Positions 43,298 to 52,452 of a stretch of DNA of 64,000 nucleotides are shown here, in pieces. Location of the stretch: NCBI GenBank assembly GCA_963849305.1, contig CAWKGV010000002.1, positions 310,001 to 374,000 on the forward strand, given 5' to 3'. This stretch comes from CAWKGV01 sp963849305 (GTDB lineage Bacteria; Pseudomonadota; Alphaproteobacteria; Acetobacterales; Acetobacteraceae). How positions within the stretch are numbered: position 1 is the first letter of the stretch; each line of letters starts with the position of its first letter. A program made the position numbers and the translations under genes. The notes below the pieces were generated by a model. That model had not been told where the DNA came from. It saw only the letters and a program-made list of their open reading frames with translations, and ran no database searches.

Positions 43298-44961
43298 CTA
43301 ACCCGCATTTCTCACCGGATCGCGATGTAGAGCCGTTTGATTGGTGGCGAGCGGTGATGGGCGCGTTGGTGCGGGGCTGAGGGCTGGCTTGGTGGGTCTG
43401 CGGGCGTGCTGCCGCACGCCGTAGGCGTTGAGTTGGCATCGGTCGGGGATGTCGGCTTGCGGTGTCTGGCTCGTTGCTGTCAGGCGATGGCCTGTCGGAG
43501 CTTTTCGTAGGCATCGGCAAACTCCTGTTGGGCGGGGCATCCAGAGGCCATCGCGACGATGACGCGGCGGACGCTGATGCGCACCAGCGCGCCGATCTTC
43601 AGGAGCCGCAGCCGGATGGTGCCGCAGGTGGCGCGGGCGAACGTGGTGTGCGCCAGGCCGATCTGCCGCAGCGCACAGAGCAGCACGTAGGCGGCGGAGG
43701 CGAACCACAGGCGCAACTGGTTGGCGCGCATCGTGGCGGCGGACGTGCGGTCGGCGAACAGGTCGAGCTGGCATTCCTTGATGCGGTTCTCCATTTCGCC
43801 GCGCGCGCAGTAGATCGCCTCGTAAAGGTGCCGTGCGTCCGCCTCTGCTCGCTCAGCCAGGTGACGACGAAGCGCGGGTTCGGCTCGCCTTCGGTCCACT
43901 CGGCCTTGCCGACGACGCGCCGCTCGCGGCTCCAGCTGTCGCGTGTCGTCCAGGGGACATCGCGGAACCGCCGGGCCGGCTTGCCGGTCTGCTCCGCCTC
44001 GGTGCGCGCCTCGGCCATCTCGGCCTGGATCCCCGCGCTCAGACGGCTATTGCGCGCCAAGCCGAACAGGTAATCGACGCCGCTTTGCTCGCACCAGGCC
44101 ATCAGCGCCCTCGCGGGCGAAGCCGCTGTCGGCGCGCAGCAGGATGCGCACTTTCGGCCAGCGGGCGCGGATTTGCGCAACGATGCGAGCCGCCTCCTCC
44201 ACCGCGCCGGCGCTGGCGTCGATATCCGAACACCGCAGCTTCGCCGCCAGCAGGTGCCGGCCGCAGAACACATAGAGCGGCAGGTAGCAGTAGCAATCCT
44301 AGTATCCGTGGAAGAACCGGCCTTCCTGGTGGCCATGCAGCGGGTCATCGGTGGCATCGAGATCAAGAATGATCTGCTCCGGGGGCGTGCCGTGCGCGTC
44401 GAGAAACAGCTCGACGAACAACGGCTCGATGGCCGCGCTTTCGGCGGCAATGCGGGCATAACGGGTGGGCTCGTCACGGCTGAGCTCAAGCCGGTTCAGC
44501 GTGCTCTTGCCCGCCAGAGGCGCGCAGTCGCTGCGGCGAGGCCGCGAGCTTGCCGGCAAGCGTCGCCAGCACCGGGTCATGGCGCAGCTGGTCGTGGTCG
44601 TTGAGATCCTCATAGCCGAGCGCAATGCCGACAACCCGCTGCATCACCAGCGTCTCGACCTCATGCTCGGCAAAGGCGGGATCGCGGCTATCCTTGAAGC
44701 AGGCCGCCAGCTTCGGGTCAGCCCGAGCACCCGATCCGTCGCCCCGAGCAGCAAGCGCACCGGCATCGCTGGTGATCGGCGCCACCATCGAAGGAGGCAA
44801 CGACCGGGCGGCCTTCGGCAGGTGCAAACGCAAACAGGTTCGGGTTACACTGTGTCGGCATCGGGGACTTCCTCTGCTGCGCGATAAGGCTTTGTTGCAG
44901 AAGAACTTTCGCTCGATTCAGAGCCCCGATGCACCTGATTCTTGTGAGAGATGCGGGCTAG
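43298..44961 (-). mobile_element. IS1380-family element, full length but inactive
   Basis: The ends are imperfect inverted repeats: CTAACCCGCATTTCTCAC at 43298-43315 and, read inward from 44961, CTAGCCCGCATCTCTCAC, matching at 16 of 18 positions. The 1664-bp length is that of full IS1380-family elements. The only gene is a multiply disrupted transposase. No matching 4-5-bp target duplication is seen at the flanks, so the insertion is old or one flank has been changed. The right end overlaps the acylphosphatase stop codon. Confidence 0.85.
43480..44861 (-). pseudogene. IS1380-family transposase, multiply frameshifted
   Basis: ATG 44861 begins the typical N-terminus MPTQCNPNLFAFAPAEGRPV, but similarity then hops through several frames: AITSDAGAL, CAPLAGKSTLNRLELSRDEP, FFHGY, then a TAG where a Tyr is expected (near 44302), CYCYLPLYVFCGRHLLAAKL, FARE/LMAWCEQSGVDYLFGLA and the end MENRIKECQLDLFADRTSA, ATMRANQLRLWFASAAYVLL. 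At least six small indels and one nonsense codon are needed to explain this. The product cannot be functional. Confidence 0.85.
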
Positions 44962-45227
44962 GGGAGCCGGAAGAAGCCAGGCTGCTCCGGGGGTTCGGCG
45001 TGGTCATCGACGATGCTGACCACCTCGGCCAGCCGTGGCCCGCGCCGGCAGAGGCGGAGCAGTTCCTCGACGGCGTCAGCATCGCCCGCCACCAGCGCCT
45101 CCACCGCATCCTCGCCCATGTTGCGCACCCATCCAGCGAGCCCCAGCCTGGCGGCGCGCGAGACCATCCAGTCGCGGTAGCCCACCCCCTGCACCCGGCC
45201 GCGCACGACCAGCCGCTTGGCGATCAC
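44958..45227 (-). CDS. Acylphosphatase
   Basis: An 89-residue protein with the acylphosphatase signature GRVQGVGYRDWM (catalytic Arg) and GWVRNMGEDAVEAL (catalytic Asn). It hydrolyses acyl phosphates in the cytoplasm. The GTG at 45227 overlaps the ATP12 gene stop (GTGA), suggesting coupling. The TAG stop at 44960-44958 lies inside the IS1380 terminal repeat, so the element supplies or borders the end of this gene. The domain looks complete. Confidence 0.92.
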   Translation of the reverse strand: MIAKRLVVRGRVQGVGYRDWMVSRAARLGLAGWVRNMGEDAVEALVAGDADAVEELLRLCRRGPRLAEVVSIVDDHAEPPEQPGFFRLP

Positions 45228-45943
45228 GGCACCTCCTCTCCCCGGGAGAGCGCCATGAACCGGGCCGCCAGCGCGACGTCATCGGCGATCGCCAGGCGGC
45301 GCGCGGAAGCCTCGGCGTCCTCGCCCCAGATCTCCGCCTGATAAAGCTCGTCCAGCGTTCCGAGCGCAAAAGCTGTCTCCGGGTCGAGCCGGCCCTCGGC
45401 CAGAGCGAGGCCAAGCACCAGGCTGCCCAGCGCCGGCACCGCGAGCCCGAGGCCGGCCAGTCCGTGCGGGTCGTGGCTGGAGACCGCTCGGCGCAGGGCG
45501 GCGATGCTGCCGCGATGCTGCCTGATCGGCGCCACGCCGGCAATCACCCGCAGCGGAGCGTCGAACCTGCGGGCGGCCCAGTCGAGCCAAGGCTGCCAGC
45601 CGCGCGCTTGGCGCTCCACCAGGTTGGGCGGCGCCTCGGCGCGGTAGCAGAGCAGCTCGGTTTCGCCATAGCGGCTGATGGCATCGACCGTGGGCCAAGG
45701 GTCCGGCGCAATAAGCTGCTGCGCGGTGCCTGTCAGGCGCGTGAGCGGGGTGTCTTTGAGGGACATCTCACCTCCCGGTTCCGCGCCGGCCGCTTGCCAT
45801 TCCGCCGCGATGGCGCGGGCGAGGGGCTCGGGCCGCACATGCAGCACTGCGCCGCCCGGCAAATGCACAGGGCGGTGGTCGAGCAGGATGGCGAAGCCGT
45901 GCGGCGTGGGATCGATGCCGGCCCGGTCCCAAAAGCGTTTCAC
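45224..45943 (-). CDS. ATP12-family F1-ATPase assembly chaperone
   Basis: A 239-residue protein starting MKRFWDRAGIDP and containing HGFAILLDHRPVHLPGG, RAIAAEWQAAG and SRYGETELLCYRA, the conserved blocks of ATP12, which helps assemble the F1 alpha subunit. It is found in alphaproteobacteria and mitochondria, which supports the taxonomic guess. The start is the GTG at 45943 with GAGAGG upstream. It ends coupled to acylphosphatase. Confidence 0.92.
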   Translation of the reverse strand: MKRFWDRAGIDPTPHGFAILLDHRPVHLPGGAVLHVRPEPLARAIAAEWQAAGAEPGGEMSLKDTPLTRLTGTAQQLIAPDPWPTVDAISRYGETELLCYRAEAPPNLVERQARGWQPWLDWAARRFDAPLRVIAGVAPIRQHRGSIAALRRAVSSHDPHGLAGLGLAVPALGSLVLGLALAEGRLDPETAFALGTLDELYQAEIWGEDAEASARRLAIADDVALAARFMALSRGEEVP

Positions 45944-45961
45944 CGGCCGATGCCTCTCTTC

Positions 45962-48517
45962 TCAGCGAAGGAATTGGCGCAAGAGCGAGGCGGGGTTCGG
46001 AAGCTTCGCCGGTCCCGACCGAGCCGCCCGTCCCGTCGCCCGCCCTTGGGCCTCGCCGGGCACGCTGGCGCAGGCCGGCCCCGTTTCGCCGCTGCCGCCA
46101 AGCCGCGCGCCCTTGTGGGCCAACGCGTCGAGCGCGGCATTCAGGCCGGCTTGCAATGCGCCCTTGTCGCTGAAGCTAACGCGCGGCGCGCGGAACCCCC
46201 CGCTTACCACCACTGGCACGGCGATCGCGACGCCCCCGGCCCGCCCCTGAGGATGCAGCGTCAGGTCGAGCATCTCGGCACCCAAATTGATCCGGCCGGA
46301 GCCGTTGATCGTGATCAGCGGCGAGCTGAACAGCAGCGGCGCGATCTGTGCCACGCCATGCCGCACCTGCACGCGGACCACTGCGCAGCGGATCGGGCTC
46401 GTGGCGCTGCTGCCCAAAAGCCCGAGCGGGTTGGCTCGCGCGATCGCCGGGCCGAGCGCCTGTTCCAGCAGCCGCGTCTCGATCGTCCCACCGTTCATCG
46501 ATAGCGTGAGCATACCGTCGAGGCTGGCGGCGATCGCGTGCGGCGTGGGGCCCGCACCACGCAAATCCGCGGCCACCCCGACCGCGCCGGTAGCATAGCC
46601 GGGCTGGCCGAACGCGGCCAGCAGCATCTGAAGCGGCAACGCGGGCGCGCGCAAGCTCGCGGCGACCGTCGGGCTTGGGCCGGCGGCGTCGGCCGAAAGC
46701 GTGAGCGCGAGCGGGCCGGAGGGAAGCGTGGCGCTAATAGGGAGCGCCAGTTTGCCGTCCTGCACCACCAAATGGCCGGACGCATCGTGCCAGCTTGCCC
46801 CACCGCTGATGAGCGTCGCGACGACGATCTGGATGTCGGCATTCGCGTGACGAAGCTCATTGAACGGGATCGGTGTATCAGGGATCACATGACCGGCGGC
46901 GGCCTTCGGCGGCGGCTTGGGAGCGGAGCCGACGGCCGGTCCGGCGCCTGGCCCCGCAACCGGGTGCGCTGCCGCCGGAATTGCGAGCTCGGCGCGGAGC
47001 GCATCGGCGTCCACGCGCTGCGACGTCAGGTTGGCGCGAATGCCTGGCTTCGCGGTAAAGGCGATCTCTACGGCGCCGGCGAGGTCCGCCTCCCCGGAGG
47101 TCAGTCTGAGATCGCTCAGGGCGAGCCCGTGGCGCAGCCCGTTAATGTCGTTTAGCCTGGCGCTCGCGGCGATGTTGTGCAGGGCAGGCAGCGGCCGGCC
47201 GGCCAGCGGCGCCAGCGCGGCCAGATCAGGAACGTTGCCGGTCGCGGTGAGATCAACCCCGCCGAGCCGCACGGGATCGGCCACGCGCCCCTTCACGGCA
47301 AGCCTGGCACCGGCTACCGCGGCCGTCACGTCCACCGGGAACGGCATGGAAGAATGCCCCGCGATCAAGGCAGAGAGCGGCCCAAGGGTCGCGCCCAGGG
47401 TCAGCGGCGTACCGGCGAAGCCACCCACCGCCGCAAGCTGCACGTCCTGCTGCAGCGATGGAGCAGCGAGGTCGAGCTTGGTCAGGGTGAGGCCGGGTGT
47501 GATCGCCGAAAGCTCTGACGCGCCGACCCGCAGCAGGATGTCGGAGACGGCCGGAAACTTTCCGCGGCTGCCGGCGATCTGCGCGGCGAAGGTCACGTCA
47601 CGCAGGGCGGGAAGCTTGGTCGTGGAAAAAAAGGGGCGGAACGCCGCGAGGTCCGGCACGGTGGCCAGCGTTTCCAGCTTGTAGCCACGCCCTGACAGCG
47701 GCTCGGCCACGGTGCCCTCGGCCGATAATTTGGCGCCTGCGGCGGTCAGGACCGTCTTGATCGGCCATGGCCGCGAGTTCCCGCCGGTCAGGTCCGCGAA
47801 CGAGCCGCCGTCGGCTTCGAGGTTGACTTGCGTTCCCGCGATCACAGCCTGCGCGCTGAGATGGAGGGGCGCCGATACGGAGGTGGCACCTCCGTCGAGC
47901 CGGTTGAGCGCCAGGAGGGCGTGCTGGCCGGTGCGATCGTCGCGATAGCCGAGTGTGCCGTTCTCGATCCGCGCCGCGCGCAGCTCGAATCGCGGCACGG
48001 CTTGGGTCGGCGCGGGCTCCGAGCGCGTGGCTTCAGGCGGTCGCGTTTCGCGCGCCGGAACCGCCGACTGGGATGCGGCCACGGTGGGCGGCGGGGGCGA
48101 GAATTGCCAATTGACCTGGCCGCTCGCGTTGCGCTCCAGCAGGATGTCGGGGCTGATCAGCACCAGCCGATCGATCACCAGCCGCCGGCTGATCAGCGGG
48201 GCCAGGCCGACTTTCAGGTCGAGCGCCCGTACCGCCGCCATCTCAGGTCGCGAGAAGCCCGGCGGATTGGCGAGCGCCACATCCCTCAGCTCGATGGTGG
48301 GATGCAGCGCGAACTTGAGCCGGATCGACCCATTCAGCGCCAGGTCGCGGCCGGTAGCGGCCTTCACCGCTGCGACGATACGCGGCTTGTAGGCGTTAGC
48401 ATCGAAGCTCTCGACGAACGCACCGACCGCGATGCCGCCGAGCACCATAATCACGACCAGCGAGATCAAGGCGGCGCGGAGGTAACGGCGGCTTCGGCGG
48501 GGCCTGCGGTCGGACAT
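45962..48517 (-). CDS. AsmA family protein
   Basis: An 851-residue envelope protein with one N-terminal membrane helix (AALISLVVIMVLGGIAVGAF) and a long periplasmic body. The N-terminal AsmA pattern is clear: VESFDANAYKPRIVAAVKAA, TGRDLALNGSIRLKF, followed by VALANPPGFSRPEM. AsmA-like proteins form long grooves thought to carry lipids between membranes. A Pro/Ser-rich linker lies near residue 140. It is 18 bases from the ATP12 gene and 4 bases after the RluA-type gene, so it lies in a run of four or more co-directed genes. Confidence 0.92.
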   Translation of the reverse strand: MSDRRPRRSRRYLRAALISLVVIMVLGGIAVGAFVESFDANAYKPRIVAAVKAATGRDLALNGSIRLKFALHPTIELRDVALANPPGFSRPEMAAVRALDLKVGLAPLISRRLVIDRLVLISPDILLERNASGQVNWQFSPPPPTVAASQSAVPARETRPPEATRSEPAPTQAVPRFELRAARIENGTLGYRDDRTGQHALLALNRLDGGATSVSAPLHLSAQAVIAGTQVNLEADGGSFADLTGGNSRPWPIKTVLTAAGAKLSAEGTVAEPLSGRGYKLETLATVPDLAAFRPFFSTTKLPALRDVTFAAQIAGSRGKFPAVSDILLRVGASELSAITPGLTLTKLDLAAPSLQQDVQLAAVGGFAGTPLTLGATLGPLSALIAGHSSMPFPVDVTAAVAGARLAVKGRVADPVRLGGVDLTATGNVPDLAALAPLAGRPLPALHNIAASARLNDINGLRHGLALSDLRLTSGEADLAGAVEIAFTAKPGIRANLTSQRVDADALRAELAIPAAAHPVAGPGAGPAVGSAPKPPPKAAAGHVIPDTPIPFNELRHANADIQIVVATLISGGASWHDASGHLVVQDGKLALPISATLPSGPLALTLSADAAGPSPTVAASLRAPALPLQMLLAAFGQPGYATGAVGVAADLRGAGPTPHAIAASLDGMLTLSMNGGTIETRLLEQALGPAIARANPLGLLGSSATSPIRCAVVRVQVRHGVAQIAPLLFSSPLITINGSGRINLGAEMLDLTLHPQGRAGGVAIAVPVVVSGGFRAPRVSFSDKGALQAGLNAALDALAHKGARLGGSGETGPACASVPGEAQGRATGRAARSGPAKLPNPASLLRQFLR

Positions 48518-48521
48518 GCAG

Positions 48522-49508
48522 CTATACCCTCTGAGGCGGCCGCGCCGGTGGGACGGCGAAGCCGAGGGTGCGAAAAGTCTCGACCATGTGGGGTGACGGA
48601 TTGGCTTCCGCCACCATGAAGCCGCCGGCCGGGTGCGGCAGGCGCAGCCAGCGCGCGTGCAGATGAAGCGCAGTGGGCAGGCCTGCGACGGAGGCGCTGA
48701 AGGCGCCGTTCTGGTCGGGCTCGGCGTATTTGCCGTCGCCCAGGATCGGCGCGCGGACGGCGACGCAGTGGACCCGGAGCTGGTGGGTGCGCCCTGTCAG
48801 CGGCTGAAGTTCCAGCCAGGCGAGCTTTGGTCCGGCGTGGTCCAGCGTGCGGTAGAGCGTGACCGCGTGCGCGGCTTCCGGATCGGCACGGTCGGCCGGG
48901 ACGGTACGTTGGCCCGCGCCGCTGCCGATGCGCTTGAGCGCCAGGTCGATCCGGCCCTCGGGCGGGACCGGGCGGCCCGCCGTGACCGCCCAATAGGTCT
49001 TCTCTACGTCGCGTCCGCGAAACGCGGCGGCGAGCTTGCCCGCCGTACCAGGCGATCGGGCGAGCACCAGTATGCCGGAAGTATCGCGATCCAGCCGATG
49101 CACCAGCCGGGGCCGGTCGGGCGCGCCGAAGCGGAGCGCGTCTAGCAGTCCGTCGAGATGACGGGTGATCCCCGGGCCGCCCTGAACCGGCAGGCCATGT
49201 GGCTTGTCGAGCACGATCAGATGCTCGTCCCGGTACAGCACGAGGTGTTGCATGTCCTTGGCGACGAGAGCGTCGATATCCGGCGCGGGCCGTGGCGCGG
49301 CAGGGGCGGTGGGCAGTGGCGGGACGCGCACCGACTGGCCGGGCGCCAGCCTGCTTGCCGCATCGGCGCGGTGGCCATCGACGCGAACTTGCCCGGTTCG
49401 ACAGAGTTTCTGGATCGCGCTCTGCGCCAGACCGGGGAAGTGCCGGCGGAACCAGCGGTCCAGGCGGATGTCCGCTTCGTCCTCGGTAACGCTTTGGAAT
49501 GAAATCAT
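48522..49508 (-). CDS. RluA-family 23S rRNA pseudouridine synthase (RluC/RluD-like)
   Basis: A 328-residue enzyme with an N-terminal S4 RNA-binding domain (residues about 12-60, RLDRWFRRHFPGLAQSAIQK) and the catalytic domain with LVHRLDRDTSGILVLARS, where the Asp is the nucleophile. Its length and S4 domain fit RluC or RluD type enzymes acting on 23S rRNA; the exact uridine cannot be told. ATG 49508 begins MISFQSVTEDEADIRLD. Confidence 0.92.
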   Translation of the reverse strand: MISFQSVTEDEADIRLDRWFRRHFPGLAQSAIQKLCRTGQVRVDGHRADAASRLAPGQSVRVPPLPTAPAAPRPAPDIDALVAKDMQHLVLYRDEHLIVLDKPHGLPVQGGPGITRHLDGLLDALRFGAPDRPRLVHRLDRDTSGILVLARSPGTAGKLAAAFRGRDVEKTYWAVTAGRPVPPEGRIDLALKRIGSGAGQRTVPADRADPEAAHAVTLYRTLDHAGPKLAWLELQPLTGRTHQLRVHCVAVRAPILGDGKYAEPDQNGAFSASVAGLPTALHLHARWLRLPHPAGGFMVAEANPSPHMVETFRTLGFAVPPARPPQRV

Positions 49509-49822
49509 GCCCTCTGGTCCGGTCGGAGAGACACTTCTCTGTCGCGGCCGGCCAGTGCTTTGCAGGCCTCAGCCGCTGAGGTCAAGGATCATCGCCCCAG
49601 GCGCCAGCAGGTTCCTCCAGCGCCCACTGCTGCCTGCCGCGCCGGGGCGGTGTGTGCAGTGCAGGGCGTGGGGTCAGATCGGCGCGCGCTGTCCAGGCCA
49701 TCCCTGCGCACAGAAACCGGCCCACCAACGCGGAGTGACTTCATTCACAGCCATAGTCGTCCGTACACTGCATGCTTTCGCTTCAAAGCCGTTTCGGTCT
49801 GCGAGGGAGCGAGGCCAACACC
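49509..49822. other. Spacer without recognisable gene
   Basis: These 314 bases lie between the divergent RluA-type gene and the plus-strand membrane protein gene. No gene is supported. A short palindrome, CCTCAGC/GCTGAGG, sits at about 49567-49581. Promoters for both genes should be here, but none can be fixed by eye. Confidence 0.4.
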
Positions 49823-51496
49823 ATGTCGACAGCCGATATTGCGGGCTATGTGATCTGCGTCGCCATCCTGCTGCTGCACGCACAACGCCGCTTTAACACG
49901 CCGCAAACCAACCGCTCCACCACGCGGCAGCGGCTGTATCGGCAGGCGGTGATTGGATACATGCTCAGCACGCTCGCCCTATTCGCCGTGCTATCCTGCG
50001 CACTGCGGCTGGAGGCGATGCGGCAGTTGTTGCTGGACGGGATCGTGCCCGGCGGCGCGGGCGCCGGGCAGCCCACCAGCGAGACCGCGGCAAAACTCCA
50101 AAGCCTCTCCGCGTTGCCGGCGCCGTACATCGCCGCTCTGATCCTGACCACGCTGCTCCCGAACACGCCCTGGCTCAGCGACATCGACCAGAAACTCCTG
50201 GATGTGTTCAAGACGATGGCCAATATTCCGAGCGAAGTGCAGCGAAGGGCAGCGCGCCTGACCCCAAACGCATTCCGTGTCGAGCAGCATGACCTTCCGG
50301 GGCTGGCAACCTTCATCGAAGAGGCCAGCAATCTGCCGGACGGATTGCAACGCCATCTGCGAGCCGACCCGGGGAGCGGGCTGCAGATCTCGCAATTTCG
50401 CTTTACGCGCGTGGTCAAGCTCTACCGGGATGTCGCCGAACTTGCCGCGGGTCATCGCTACCAGCGGTTCTTCGCGGATTACGCGGAAGAATGGAGCAAG
50501 GCCCAGGCCGAGTTCCAGAAGTTCTGTTTGAGATCATCCGATGGGCTGGACATCGCGGTTCGGTACCGGGACACGAATGCGCCCGAGGTCTATGAGGATC
50601 TCATGCGGGAGGCGCGCGAGAGCTTCCGTCTGCAGTGCCGGCAATCGTTCGACCAGTTGACCCTGCTTGCCGCAGGCGCGGTGCTCAGCTCGGAATCCTC
50701 GGAACATGCCATCGCCCGAACGCTCCGGGACATGGGTTTCACGGTGGAGGACGAAGCAACCCCGGACTTCCCCTTGCAAGACTTGATCGGCCTTGCGATC
50801 TGCTTAGTGGCTTATCTTATGGCCGTACATATCGGCATTCATCGGTGGCTTCCACCGCGGCCGCACGCCGGCGCCGGACATCTGCCGAGGATAGCCATGC
50901 CATTCTTCTTCGGAGCGGTTCACACCGCGACGACCATGGCAACCGTCTGACTGCTGCAACGCCATCCGAGCTTGCAGCGCCAACCGGGGCGGGGGCCGAT
51001 GTGGGGCACGTATCTACTTTGCTCGCTGATCGGCGCCGGCATCGCGGGTGCGATGTGGATCCTGCTGTTCGTTGGCCAACACAGCGCATTACCGCTCGGT
51101 CCCGATGACTGGGTACGGGTCTTTTCGATCACGTCTCTGGCCGGTTCGCTGAGCGGAACTGTCGCCTTCTTCTGCGACGCCTGGACGCAGGACGCGCCGG
51201 CACCCGGCCTGCGGCGAGTGTGGGAAGCCGTCGGCTGCGCCGGCATGATGGCGCTGGTCGCGGCCCTCGTGCTCAGCCAACGCGGTCTGTCTCCCGGTGT
51301 TCCGCTGGAAGCACAGACCAGACTGACCCTGATCATGATCGGCTTGCCGGCCTCGGCCGCCTTTATCGTCGGGCTCTTCGTCCCGCACATCTACCGAACC
51401 GCCCGTTACGTGGCCCGGCTACGCCAGGCGGATCCGCCTGGCTCTCGCGCTCCGCAACGGCCGGTCGCGACGATCGCACCCGCCGCCATACGGTGA
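49823..51496 (+). pseudogene. Membrane protein of unknown function, split by one in-frame TGA
   Basis: One continuous frame of 557 codons is interrupted only by a TGA at 50948-50950. Before it are 375 codons: an N-terminal helix (DIAGYVICVAILLLHAQRRF), more helices near 55-75 and 110-130, a soluble part, then a helix at DLIGLAICLVAYLMAVHIGI and part of another (MPFFFGAVHTATTMATV). After it the same frame continues with WGTYLLCSLIGAGIAGAMWI and three more helices to 51496. A TGG to TGA change (Trp to stop) explains this most simply. No family or motif was recognised. The first piece may still be made; the second has no good start (a TTG at 50972 or ATG at 50999). Confidence 0.65.
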
Positions 51497-51514
51497 TTGC
51501 AAAGCTGCGCCGGT

Positions 51515-51745
51515 TTAGCCGCCCCGCTCAGTCCGCAGCTTCGACCAGAAGGCCAGCGCTCGCCGATTCTCGCGCTCGAAGCCACGCTCGCGCGGGTGAT
51601 AGAATTGTTGGCGCTCCATGCCGTCCGGAAAATAGTTCTGCCCGGAAAAGGCGTCGTCCGTCGCGTGGTCGTAGGCAGAGCCGGCGCCGTAACCGAGATC
51701 CTTCGTCAGCCGCGTGTGGGCGTTGAGGATGTGCGTTGGAGACAT
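51515..51745 (-). pseudogene. rarA: Fragment of rarA (replication-associated recombination ATPase), C-terminal end only
   Basis: Minus-strand codons from about 51745 read THILNAHTRLTKDLGYGAGS, AYDHATDDAFSGQNYFPDG and RERGFERENRRALAFWSKLR, which is the conserved end of RarA/MgsA. The AAA+ ATPase part is absent: the DNA just 5' (51746-51983) shows no helicase motif or other gene. It is a relic, perhaps left when a neighbouring segment was deleted. The true rarA may be elsewhere in the genome. Confidence 0.75.
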
Positions 51746-51983
51746 CAGGCGCTCCGTGGACCTGGCCGCGGGTGCGCGGCGACCGGGGCCAGCCCGGCCG
51801 CCGGGGTGTCGCCACGATGGCGAGCTCATGAATCCGGCGTCATGGATGAGGCGGAGTGATGCGGGCGCGAGTGCAGACTTTGGCGGAGAATGAATGCGAA
51901 TGCACTTCGTTAGCCTTTTCGGCTGGCTGTCGATCGCCGGGATTTGCTAGCCTACGACGTTCTGGCCTCGGTGCGCGAGGAGG

Positions 51984-52421
51984 ATGGCGCTATGTCGCAT
52001 ACGATCCGCGATATCATCAGGAACCAAACCGTACCTAACCTTGCCTCCCGAGGCATCGGTGCGGGCCGCGGCCCGCGCGATGACTGAGCGGAATGTGGGC
52101 TCGGTGGTGGTGGTCGAGAACGGCAAGCTGGTCGGCATCTTCACCGAGCGCGATGCCCTGGTCCGGGTGCTGGCGGCCGGGATCGATCCCGAGACGACCA
52201 AGCTTGGCGCCGTCATGATCCGCAAGGTGATGACCATCAGCCCAGACCGGTCGCTGGTGAACGCGCTGCATCGGATGCACGACAACGGCTTCCGCCACCT
52301 GCCGGTCGTGGAAAACGGGGCGCTGATCGGGATGGTCTCGGTGCGCGACGCCCTGGGGTCCGATCTCATCCAATGGGAGGTGGAGGAGCAGACCAAAGAG
52401 CGGCTCACCAAGGTGATGTGA
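51984..52421 (+). CDS. Tandem CBS-domain protein with a frameshifted 5' end
   Basis: From about residue 20 the protein has two CBS domains: LPPEASVRAAARAMTERNVG, VGIFTERDALVRVL and DRSLVNALHRMHDNGFRHLP, LIGMVSVRDAL. Such pairs bind adenine nucleotides and regulate partners. The first residues as read are MALCRIRSAISSG, without family similarity. A second frame from ATG 51992 reads MSHTIRDIIRNQTV, the normal start. Removing one C at 52034-52035 joins the two as NQTVLTLPPEAS. Either the gene is damaged or it now uses ATG 51984; most of both CBS domains would still be made. Confidence 0.7.
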   Translation: MALCRIRSAISSGTKPYLTLPPEASVRAAARAMTERNVGSVVVVENGKLVGIFTERDALVRVLAAGIDPETTKLGAVMIRKVMTISPDRSLVNALHRMHDNGFRHLPVVENGALIGMVSVRDALGSDLIQWEVEEQTKERLTKVM

Positions 52422-52452
52422 GGCGAAAGGCATCGGGGTGGCCGACCGTGGC

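Noticed and set aside
43480..44861. IS1380 transposase made by ribosomal frameshifting
   Set aside because: IS1380 transposases are normally single-frame, and six or more shifts plus a TAG cannot be programmed.
50948..50950. Selenocysteine at the in-frame TGA of the membrane-protein gene
   Set aside because: The site is at the edge of a hydrophobic helix with no redox motif and no visible SECIS-like hairpin directly after it; a Trp-to-stop change fits better.
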